From Dyella silvae (lineage in GTDB: Bacteria > Pseudomonadota > Gammaproteobacteria > Xanthomonadales > Rhodanobacteraceae): a stretch of DNA of 64,000 nucleotides. The stretch's first letter is position 1, and each line of letters starts with the position of its first letter. Below the pieces are notes generated by a model. It had not been told where the DNA came from and did no database searches. It saw only the letters and a program-made list of their open reading frames with translations. The position numbers were made by a program, and so were the translations under genes. Shown one piece after another: positions 14,932 to 22,099 of the stretch. Location of the stretch: contig NZ_JAPJBQ010000002.1 of the NCBI RefSeq assembly GCF_026421305.1, forward strand, positions 620,001 through 684,000. The letters are read 5' to 3'.

Positions 14932-16578
14932 TCAGAGCCCCTGCATGCTTTCCGGGCGGCGATAGTCGCTGCCGGGCTTCCATTGCGGGTAGGTGTCTTC
15001 CATCGACAGCCGGCTGCCCACCATGAACAGGGCACGCACATCCTCCACCATGCCGCTGAGGTTCCAGCGCTCGTCGAACGCGTCGCTGGGGCCGGCGGTA
15101 TCGCCTCCGGTGGGGGCAGCGTCGGGCTGAGTGGCGGCCGAGCGTGCGTAAAGCACCGGAACGCCGGCGCGTGCAAAGCTCAGCTGATCCGAGCGGAAGA
15201 AGAACCCCTTTTCCGGCGCGATATCGGGCGTCACCTTGCGGCGTTGCGAATGGGCGGCGTCGGCCAGGTAATCGTCCAGTTGCGACTGGCCGAAACCAAT
15301 GACGGCCAGCGCGCTGGCTGGGCCGTCGACCGGCAGCATGTCGAGGTTGATGTCAGCGACGGTGCGGGCTAGTGGTACTACCGGGTTGGCGACGTAATAG
15401 CGGGAGCCCAGCAGCCCGTTCTCGTCCATGGTGGTGGCAATAAACAGAATAGAGCGATGCGGCTTGGGCGCACGATGCGCAAAGGCTTCGGCGATCTCCA
15501 GCAACCCGGCCACGCCGCTGGCGTTGTCTACTGTGCCGCGCGGCGCCGCATCGTTATCCGCGACGTGATCCCAGTGCGCGGAATACACGACGGCTTCGTC
15601 CGCACGCTTGGTGCCGTTGAGCATGGCGACCACGTTGTGCGATTCGCCATGGGTGATGGTGCTGTCGAACGCCACGCTCAGCGTTGCGTTCAACGGCACG
15701 GCGGTGAACCCGCGTTGCCCGGCCTGTCGCTTGAGTGCGTCGAAATCCACGCCGGCATGGGCAAACAGTTGGCGGGCCGCTTCGGTTGTGAGCCAGCCGG
15801 CCACGGGCAGGCGCCTGGGATCGCCAGCCACCTTGGGCAGGTCGAGACGCGGACGGCTCCAGCTGTTTTGCACGACCTCCCATGGATAACCGGCGGCATC
15901 GGTGTCGTGCACGATGAACGCGGCGGCCGCACCTTCGCGTGCTGCCTCTTCGAACTTGTAGGTCCAACGTCCGAAGTAGGTGTATTCGCGGCCCCTGAAG
16001 AAGCTGGGATCCTGGCTGGCCCAGCCGGGATCGTTGACCAGGATGATGACGGTCTTACCCTTCAGGTCGGTACCGGTGTAGTCGTTCCAATGCTCGCCCG
16101 GGGCATCGATGCCGTAGCCGACAAACACCAGCGGCGAGGAGGCCAGCGACGAGTGCTCTTGCTCGTCCAGCGTGCCTACCACCATGTCCTTGCCAAAGGT
16201 CAGCGAAGCAGGGGTGTCGCCGCCTTCGATGGTGAGCTGCGTCTGGCCCGCATGCTGCAGCGTTGCGGCGACGTAAGGCACCTTCTGCAACCAGCCGCCT
16301 TGATTGCCGGGTTGCAGTCCGATCCGTTCGAACTGCTGGATCAGATAGTGCGTGGTGCGCTGTTCGGCGTTGCCGCCGATGGTGCGGCCGAGCAGCGCAT
16401 CGGACGAAAGCGCCTTCATGTGTTGCGCGATGTCGTCCCCCACGATGCCAGGTGAAAACGTGTAGCCAGGCGACGGAAGGTCGCTGGTCTCGCTGCGGTC
16501 GTTGCCACCGTTCGTCTGATGATGCTGACAAGCGCAGAGCACAAGGCTCAGCATTGCAATGGACCACAGGTGACGCAT
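14932..16578 (-). CDS. M28 family peptidase-like lipoprotein with altered active site
   Basis: 548 residues from the ATG at 16576-16578. The signal ends in a possible lipobox L-C-A-C (C17). A PA domain is inserted around residues 130-270 (VFVGYGIDAPGEHWNDYTG, GAAAAFIVHDTDAAGYPW). The M28 core shows YSAHWDHV (His and Asp), GTVDNASGVAGLLE (bridging Asp), TTMDENGLLGSRYY (normally T-x-EE: the base Glu is Asp) and FFRSDQLSFARAGVPVLY (normally SDH: the last zinc ligand is Gln). Family members are exported aminopeptidases. It follows the TonB receptor on the same strand, so peptide capture and trimming is plausible. Activity is uncertain because two conserved residues differ. Confidence 0.85.
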   Translation of the reverse strand: MRHLWSIAMLSLVLCACQHHQTNGGNDRSETSDLPSPGYTFSPGIVGDDIAQHMKALSSDALLGRTIGGNAEQRTTHYLIQQFERIGLQPGNQGGWLQKVPYVAATLQHAGQTQLTIEGGDTPASLTFGKDMVVGTLDEQEHSSLASSPLVFVGYGIDAPGEHWNDYTGTDLKGKTVIILVNDPGWASQDPSFFRGREYTYFGRWTYKFEEAAREGAAAAFIVHDTDAAGYPWEVVQNSWSRPRLDLPKVAGDPRRLPVAGWLTTEAARQLFAHAGVDFDALKRQAGQRGFTAVPLNATLSVAFDSTITHGESHNVVAMLNGTKRADEAVVYSAHWDHVADNDAAPRGTVDNASGVAGLLEIAEAFAHRAPKPHRSILFIATTMDENGLLGSRYYVANPVVPLARTVADINLDMLPVDGPASALAVIGFGQSQLDDYLADAAHSQRRKVTPDIAPEKGFFFRSDQLSFARAGVPVLYARSAATQPDAAPTGGDTAGPSDAFDERWNLSGMVEDVRALFMVGSRLSMEDTYPQWKPGSDYRRPESMQGL

Positions 16579-16634
16579 AAGGGCTATATCGTGGAGCGGA
16601 GCCTCAAATGTAGCGCTTTTGTGATGGCGACATA

Positions 16635-16662
16635 CACACCGGATGGAAGTCCATCCGGTGTG
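16635..16662 (-). terminator. Hairpin between TonB receptor and M28 genes
   Basis: A 12-bp perfect stem, CACACCGGATGG (16635-16646) with CCATCCGGTGTG (16651-16662), four-base loop. It lies between the receptor stop and the M28 start. No T-run follows on the minus strand, so it may be a partial terminator or a mRNA-stabilising hairpin within a two-gene operon. Confidence 0.5.
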
Positions 16663-16689
16663 CGTTGGCGCAAGAAGATGCGCCGCCAC

Positions 16690-19278
16690 TCAGAACTTGT
16701 AATCGACGCCCAGGGTAACGAAGCGCCCCTGGGGGGTTGCCTGGCTGATGTCGAAATACGGCGTGGAGGGATCCCACGGCGGACGACGGTTCTGCAGGTT
16801 CTGTACCGCGAGCGTGATCGTGGTATTCGCAAGTCCGGTGTAAGCCACCGACAGGTCGAACGTACTCCAGCTCTTCACGCGTTCGGGGTAGGCCGGCGTA
16901 AGCAGGTTCTCGGGATTCTGCTTATAGCCGCCCACGTAGTACCACGTCAGCGTGCTGGAGAAATCACCCAGCGCCCAGTTAAGACCTGTCACGCCGCGCC
17001 ACTTCGGCAGCGAACCGAAGATGTTGGTGCCCGCGCCATTCACCGGCGCTTCGCCGGCCACCAGTGGCTGGCTGAAATCGAGTAGGCGCGTGATTGAACT
17101 GTTGAGTGCAAAGTCGCCCCAGCGTTGCGTATGCAGCGCCTGATGGAAATCGATGTCCACGCCACTGGTGGTGAGGCTCTGCTGATTGAGGTACTGGTTG
17201 TAGATGGTGATGATGCGTCCCTGCGCATCACGCTGCACGCGCGGATCCTTGCGTTGCACCAGTGCCGCATCGTTGTCGGGTCCGATGATGCCGTCCTGCA
17301 CGATGTGGTAGTAGTCGATGCCGATACTGGTGTCGCTGGTGGGCGACACCACGAAGCCGGCGTTGTAGTTGGTGGAGCGCTCCGGGCGCAGGTGCGGATT
17401 GGCGACAAAGACATCGGTATAGCCGCGGCGCTGACCTGGCGTCACCGGATCGTACGGATCGATCACCGTGCTGTAGCTCACCGCTGTGCTGTTGGTGATC
17501 TCCGGCAGTGATGGTGCACGGAAGCCGCGCGAGTAAGAGCTGCGAAGCAGCAACCAATCCAGTGGCTGATAGCGCAGGCTGAACTTGGGTGCGAACGCGT
17601 TGCCAAAGTCGCTGTAGTGATCCAGGCGTCCGGCGATGTTGGCTTCCAGCGTACTCAGTACCGGCACGTTGAACTCCGCGTAAGCAGCGTTGACGTCGCG
17701 CGAGCCCTGAATGACATCGATGGCGGGCCGCAACTCAGTGCCGGACAGCACCGCCTGCGAGGTGCGCGAATTCATCGCCTCGTGGCGGAACTGATAACCG
17801 GTGGCGAAACCGACGGCTCCCGCCGGCAGATCGAACAGCTGCGTGCTCGCGGTCGCGTCCACCGTGGTGAGGCGCGACACGGCAGGGCGAACGGTCGACA
17901 GGCGCAGCGCATCCGTGGCGGCCGCCGGATTGTCGTTGCTTGCAAAGTTGTAGCCGCCGCTAGCCAGCAATGACTGGAATGCATAGCGGTTACCGAAATC
18001 GGTGACGTACTCCTTCAGGCTGCTTTCCGAATGTTGCGCGGACACATCCCAATCCCATGCTCCCGTGTGACCTTTCACGCCGAGCAGGAAGCGGGTGAAG
18101 ATCGTGCGGTCCCGTTTGTTGCGCTGACCGACATCCCACAGATTGGTATTCACCGGCGTCGGTACGTCGTAGGGGTTGGCTGGGTTGCCGGCCGGCAGCG
18201 TGGTGTCGATATTCACCAGATGCTGTTGTGCGTTGTCCCATGCACGCAAACCGCTGCCGATCGCCAGCGGCGGGCCAAAGATGAAAGAGGCGTGGCTACG
18301 GCTGTACAGCGCTTCGCCGTAACCGGTGATGTCATCGGTAAGTCTCAGCGTGCCGCGCAGCACTGCGTGATATCGCTCGACGCCCGGTATCACGGAATCG
18401 TATTGCGCCGGGTTGTACGCCCATACCTCGCCCGTTTTGCCGGGCGTGATGGCGCCGTAGGGCACCTTCTGCACCGGGCCTACCGCGGTGGCAAAGCCCT
18501 GGGTGGGGTCGTTGTTGTAGTAGTTGGTCGGCACCCAGTTGAGTTGGCCGCCGGGCTTGTCGCGAAAATCACTGCTGCGCAGCCAGCTCACGTCGCTGGC
18601 ATTGAGCTGATTGCTGCGCGTGCCATCGAGCGCGAAGAACACGTTATACCCGTCCTTCTTCACGTCGCCCTTGCCCAGCATCAGGTGGAAGTTGTTTTGC
18701 GTCTGCCCGGTGCCTTCGGTACTGCTGCCGAAGCTCGCGCCCGCCTCAGCGCCCTGATAGTTCTGCTTGAGGATGATATTGATCACGCCAGCGATGGCAT
18801 CGGAGCCGTACACGGCCGATGCGCCATCTTTGAGAACCTCGATGCGTTCCACCGCAGCCAGTGGCAGCGAGTTGAGATCGACGAAGGTGTCCTGCAGTTC
18901 GTAGGCGGTGGCGTAGTTAGCCACGCGCTTGCCGTCGACCAGTACCAGTGTGTTTTTCTGCCCGAGGCCGCGCAGCGAAATGCCTGCGGTGCCAGCCGAG
19001 AAACTGCCCGTGAGCTGTTCGTTGACGCTGTTGCCGGTATTGGCGGAGATGGCGCGCAGGAAGTCGGGCAGGGTGGTCTTGCCGCTGACTTTGATCTGGT
19101 CGGCAGTGATCACCTGTACCGGGCTGGGGCCTTCGGTGTCGGTAGTTTTGATGTTGGAGCCGGTGACGGTAACGGCCTCGAGCTGCGCCGGTTTGTTGTC
19201 GGCGGTGTCTTCGGCGTGCAGTGCCGTAGCCGCCAGCGCGGCAGCGATGGCGAAGGGGAGCAGGCTTGGCTTGAACAT
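16690..19278 (-). CDS. TonB-dependent outer-membrane receptor
   Basis: 862 residues. Signal peptide at 1-22 (FAIAAALAATALHAEDT), TonB-box-like AQLEAVTVTGSNI, plug domain to about residue 170 (GPSPVQVITADQIKVSG, LRGLGQKNTLVLVDGKRVA, IEVLKDGASAVYGSDAIAGV), then a 22-strand-type barrel ending in LGVDYKF with terminal Phe. The plug and barrel match the large Xanthomonadales/Caulobacter receptor group with the ILKDGASAVYGSDAIAGVIN motif, many of which take up oligosaccharides or peptides rather than siderophores. There is no N-terminal signalling extension, so no ECF coupling. Upstream is a leader of roughly 430 nt with two cysteine-rich mini-ORFs. Downstream is the M28 lipoprotein. Confidence 0.93.
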   Translation of the reverse strand: MFKPSLLPFAIAAALAATALHAEDTADNKPAQLEAVTVTGSNIKTTDTEGPSPVQVITADQIKVSGKTTLPDFLRAISANTGNSVNEQLTGSFSAGTAGISLRGLGQKNTLVLVDGKRVANYATAYELQDTFVDLNSLPLAAVERIEVLKDGASAVYGSDAIAGVINIILKQNYQGAEAGASFGSSTEGTGQTQNNFHLMLGKGDVKKDGYNVFFALDGTRSNQLNASDVSWLRSSDFRDKPGGQLNWVPTNYYNNDPTQGFATAVGPVQKVPYGAITPGKTGEVWAYNPAQYDSVIPGVERYHAVLRGTLRLTDDITGYGEALYSRSHASFIFGPPLAIGSGLRAWDNAQQHLVNIDTTLPAGNPANPYDVPTPVNTNLWDVGQRNKRDRTIFTRFLLGVKGHTGAWDWDVSAQHSESSLKEYVTDFGNRYAFQSLLASGGYNFASNDNPAAATDALRLSTVRPAVSRLTTVDATASTQLFDLPAGAVGFATGYQFRHEAMNSRTSQAVLSGTELRPAIDVIQGSRDVNAAYAEFNVPVLSTLEANIAGRLDHYSDFGNAFAPKFSLRYQPLDWLLLRSSYSRGFRAPSLPEITNSTAVSYSTVIDPYDPVTPGQRRGYTDVFVANPHLRPERSTNYNAGFVVSPTSDTSIGIDYYHIVQDGIIGPDNDAALVQRKDPRVQRDAQGRIITIYNQYLNQQSLTTSGVDIDFHQALHTQRWGDFALNSSITRLLDFSQPLVAGEAPVNGAGTNIFGSLPKWRGVTGLNWALGDFSSTLTWYYVGGYKQNPENLLTPAYPERVKSWSTFDLSVAYTGLANTTITLAVQNLQNRRPPWDPSTPYFDISQATPQGRFVTLGVDYKF

Positions 19279-19395
19279 GGATGGGTGAAGTCCTTGTACG
19301 CACAGCCGTCCCGGCGCTTGGCCAGGTGAGGGTGTGCAGGGTGAAGACAGCGGGGGAGCTGCCGGGGATTCGCCGGGGGAACGGCGTCAACGCGT

Positions 19396-19411
19396 GAGCG
19401 TGGGGACGCTC
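19396..19411 (-). promoter_or_regulatory. Leader hairpin after the cysteine-rich mini-ORF
   Basis: GAGCGT-CCCC-ACGCTC on the minus strand begins about 12 nt after the stop codon of the second mini-ORF, about 120 nt before the TonB receptor start. The place fits an attenuator or anti-attenuator element, but no competing structure was worked out. Confidence 0.35.
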
Positions 19412-19423
19412 AGGATCGGCGTG

Positions 19424-19519
19424 TCAGCGGATGCGACACATTCGGCACGGGCAACAACACGCGCCGCTGTGCGGGAGCGGATGGGCCAGGTGCGATGGGA
19501 GAGAGTACGGGTGCGACAT
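19424..19519 (-). CDS. Putative 31-residue cysteine-rich leader peptide
   Basis: ATG at 19517-19519 to TGA at 19424-19426 on the minus strand, 145 bp before the TonB receptor start. The peptide begins MSHPYSLPSHL and its last third contains CCCPCRMC, five Cys in eight residues. A cluster of Cys codons just before the stop is the pattern of cysteine-sensing leader peptides, in which slow decoding under Cys limitation changes downstream folding. No strong ribosome site is seen, so translation is unproven. Confidence 0.4.
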   Translation of the reverse strand: MSHPYSLPSHLAHPLPHSGACCCPCRMCRIR

Positions 19520-19592
19520 GTGAATATCCCGAAAGGCGAGGCCTTGCGTGGGCGGCGAGAGCCGCGTCAGGGTTTCTGCGGAAGCGCGACGA

Positions 19593-19616
19593 TCAACAGC
19601 CGCAACACATCGCCAT
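19593..19616 (-). CDS. Putative seven-residue leader peptide MAMCCGC
   Basis: ATG GCG ATG TGT TGC GGC TGT TGA on the minus strand, upstream of the second cysteine-rich mini-ORF in the same leader. Three of seven residues are Cys and the last codon before the stop is Cys. Alone it would be dismissed as chance. It is listed because two Cys-rich mini-ORFs lie in tandem in one long leader. Confidence 0.3.
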   Translation of the reverse strand: MAMCCGC

Positions 19617-19722
19617 GAGGCAATGCGCGGTGTTGATGGCGGTGCAGAAACGCTGGTTATTCACGAAACGAGGTGTCCTTGAGACATGGGCGATACCGCG
19701 GTGAATGGCGGTATAGACGTCC

Positions 19723-19751
19723 ATTTGTCCATCAATCGTCTTTCGTGTCAA
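19723..19751 (-). promoter_or_regulatory. Candidate promoter of the TonB receptor leader
   Basis: On the minus strand TTGACA (19751-19746), 17-bp spacer, ACAAAT (19728-19723). It would give a leader of roughly 430 nt containing both cysteine-rich mini-ORFs. The -35 is perfect and the -10 is poor. The rest of 19752-19970, up to the divergent rhomboid gene, shows no gene. Confidence 0.4.
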
Positions 19752-19970
19752 CCCATGTTGCGCCCGGACGTGGCAGATCCAGGCGTTTGGCAGATTCTGC
19801 GATGGGCGAAATCCCTTGCGTTATTTGCCTTGCGCCGCAGCAATACACGACATGTGGCAAATTGTCGCAGTCTGGCGGCAGGGGCGCTGGCGGCGCTCCG
19901 GAACGGCCGTGGCGGTGCCGGGCGGCTCCGGTTACGCTTGGACGGATTACCTCACGGAAATGCGCCCGAC

Positions 19971-20621
19971 ATGCCGTTTGACCTCCCTACGGTGACCCGT
20001 AACCTGTTGATTGCCAACGTGGCAGTGTTTCTGTTGCAGCAGGTGATGGGTGAAGCCCTGCTGACGCATTTCGCCCTGTGGCCATGGGGCGCCGACCAGC
20101 TGGCCCAGGGCTCGGACGGTGTGGTGTCGGTGGGTTTCCGTCCCTGGCAGCTGGTGACCTATGCCTTCATGCACGGCAGCGTGCTGCACCTGTTCTCGAA
20201 CATGCTGGCCTTATTCATGTTTGGCGGGCAGATCGAGCGCGTGTTTGGTCCGCGCAACTTCGTCGTGTACTACTTCGTGTGCCTGTTGATGGCCGCGCTG
20301 GCCCAGCTGGTGGTGGTGAAGTTTTTTACCGGCGGCTTCTACCCCACGCTGGGCGCATCAGGTGCGATCTTCGGCATCCTGCTGGCGTTCGGCATGCTGT
20401 TCCCGCACGAGAAGATGATCCTGATCTTCCTGCCGATTCCGATTTCCGCCTGGCTGTTCGTCAGCCTGTATGCGTTGGCGGAACTATGGATGGGTGTCAC
20501 TGGAACCCAGGCAGGTATCGCCCATTTCGCGCATCTGGGCGGCATGCTCGGCGGCTTCATTCTGATCCAGTACTGGCGCGGCAAGCTTCCGATCAAGCCG
20601 CAACGGCGCCTGTGGCGCTGA
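19971..20621 (+). CDS. Rhomboid family intramembrane serine protease
   Basis: 216 residues with six transmembrane helices. Catalytic Ser is S130 in LGASGAIFG and the His is in HFAHLGG (H188). HGSVLHLFSNMLAL carries the conserved HxxxN of helix 2. It cuts transmembrane substrates within the membrane; the target is unknown. The start MPFDLPTVT was chosen because the family begins just before the first helix; the open frame extends upstream without similarity. It is followed 30 bp later by an amino-acid permease gene. Confidence 0.92.
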   Translation: MPFDLPTVTRNLLIANVAVFLLQQVMGEALLTHFALWPWGADQLAQGSDGVVSVGFRPWQLVTYAFMHGSVLHLFSNMLALFMFGGQIERVFGPRNFVVYYFVCLLMAALAQLVVVKFFTGGFYPTLGASGAIFGILLAFGMLFPHEKMILIFLPIPISAWLFVSLYALAELWMGVTGTQAGIAHFAHLGGMLGGFILIQYWRGKLPIKPQRRLWR

Positions 20622-20651
20622 TCGCCTGACCCTCTGACATTTGGCGGTTTC

Positions 20652-22037
20652 ATGACGCAGCATCTTCAGCGCCGGCTCACGCCGCGCCATATCACCTTCA
20701 TGGCGCTTGGCATGGCCATCGGCGCGGGCCTGTTCCTTGGCTCGGCGGATGCCATCAAGCTGGCGGGTCCCTCCGTGTTGTTCGCCTATCTGATCGGCGG
20801 CGTGATGATCTTCATCATCATGCGTGCGCTGGGCGAGATGACCGTGCACGACCCGGTGGCCGGTTCTTTCAGCGTTTACGCGCAGCGCTACCTGGGGCCG
20901 TTCGCCGGCTATGTCACCGGCTGGAACTACTGGTTGCTGATGGTGGGCGTGGGCATGGCCGAGGCGACCGCCGTGGGCGCCTACATGCATGCATGGTTCC
21001 CAGACTGGCCGCGCTGGATCTGGGTGCTGGGCAGCGTGTTGACCATCGGCGGGCTCAACCTGCTCACCGTGAAGGTCTACGGCGAGATGGAATTCTGGTT
21101 CACGCTGGTCAAAGTGGTGACGGTGCTGGCGATGATCGCGGGCGGTCTGTCGATCATCTTTTTCGGCTTGGGCAACGGCGGGCATCCGACAGGCTTTTCC
21201 AACCTCTGGTCGAACGGCGGCTGGTTTCCGTATGGCCTCACCGGCATGGTGATGGCGCTGCCCGTGGTGGTGTTTTCGTTTGGCGGCGTGGAAACCGTGG
21301 GTATCGCGGCAGGCGAGGCCGCGCAGCCGGAGCGCACCATTCCGCGTGCGGTGAATTCGGTGCTGTGGCGCATCCTGATTTTTTACGTGGGCGCGTTGCT
21401 CGTGATCATGTCGATCTATCCCTGGACGGGGCTGGGTACGCAGGGCAGTCCGTTCGTTACCACGTTCGCCAAGCTGGGTATTCCGCAGGCGGCGGGACTC
21501 ATCAATTTCGTGGTGATCACGGCGGCATTGTCTGGCTTCAATGCGACGACGTTCAGCGGCAGCCGCATGCTCTACAGCCTTGCCAGCAAGGGACAGGCGC
21601 CCGCGGTGCTGAATAAAGTGAATTCACACGGCGTACCGATGCGGGCGATTCTGGCGACGCTGACGGTGTTGTTGTTTGCGGTGCTGTTGAACTACCTGCT
21701 GCCGGCCAAGGTGTTCGGCATGATGATGTCGATCCTGTCCTTCAACACTGTGTGGACGTGGACGATGGTGCTGTTGGCGCACTACAGCTTCCGTCGGCGG
21801 ATGCGCTCGAACGGCGAGGCGCCCGCCGGTTTCCGCCTGCGCTGGTGGCCGTTCACCGGTATTGTCTGCCTCGCCTTCCTGGGCTTTGTGGTGGTGATGC
21901 TGGGTGTCAGTCCGGATACGCGCGTGGCGCTGTATGTCGGCGCGGCATGGATTGCGCTGCTGACGGTGGCGTACAAGCTGTGTGGTATCAGGCAGCGCAT
22001 GGTGCTGAGCGAGAAGTTGGCACCTGAAGCGGCTTAA
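20652..22037 (+). CDS. Amino-acid permease (APC superfamily, AAT family)
   Basis: 461 residues, about 12 transmembrane helices. The first helix contains MALGMAIGAGLFLGSADAI, the APC substrate/proton motif. GEMTVHDPVAGSFSVYA and FSFGGVETVGIAAGEAAQPERTIPRAV match the AAT branch (ProY, GabP, CycA, AroP). Amino-acid/proton symport across the inner membrane is expected. ProY-like sequences are closest by eye, but specificity cannot be read. It follows the rhomboid gene by 30 bp and ends at a hairpin facing the convergent rapA gene. Confidence 0.9.
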   Translation: MTQHLQRRLTPRHITFMALGMAIGAGLFLGSADAIKLAGPSVLFAYLIGGVMIFIIMRALGEMTVHDPVAGSFSVYAQRYLGPFAGYVTGWNYWLLMVGVGMAEATAVGAYMHAWFPDWPRWIWVLGSVLTIGGLNLLTVKVYGEMEFWFTLVKVVTVLAMIAGGLSIIFFGLGNGGHPTGFSNLWSNGGWFPYGLTGMVMALPVVVFSFGGVETVGIAAGEAAQPERTIPRAVNSVLWRILIFYVGALLVIMSIYPWTGLGTQGSPFVTTFAKLGIPQAAGLINFVVITAALSGFNATTFSGSRMLYSLASKGQAPAVLNKVNSHGVPMRAILATLTVLLFAVLLNYLLPAKVFGMMMSILSFNTVWTWTMVLLAHYSFRRRMRSNGEAPAGFRLRWWPFTGIVCLAFLGFVVVMLGVSPDTRVALYVGAAWIALLTVAYKLCGIRQRMVLSEKLAPEAA

Positions 22038-22048
22038 TGGCGAACGCA

Positions 22049-22079
22049 CTGAGGGAGCGCACCCGGTGCGCTCCCTCAG
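22049..22079. terminator. Hairpin between convergent permease and rapA genes
   Basis: A 14-bp perfect stem, CTGAGGGAGCGCAC (22049-22062) with GTGCGCTCCCTCAG (22066-22079), three-base loop. No long T-run on either side. It could end transcription from both genes. Confidence 0.65.
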
Positions 22080-22099
22080 GAAAATGTGGAGCGTGGCGC

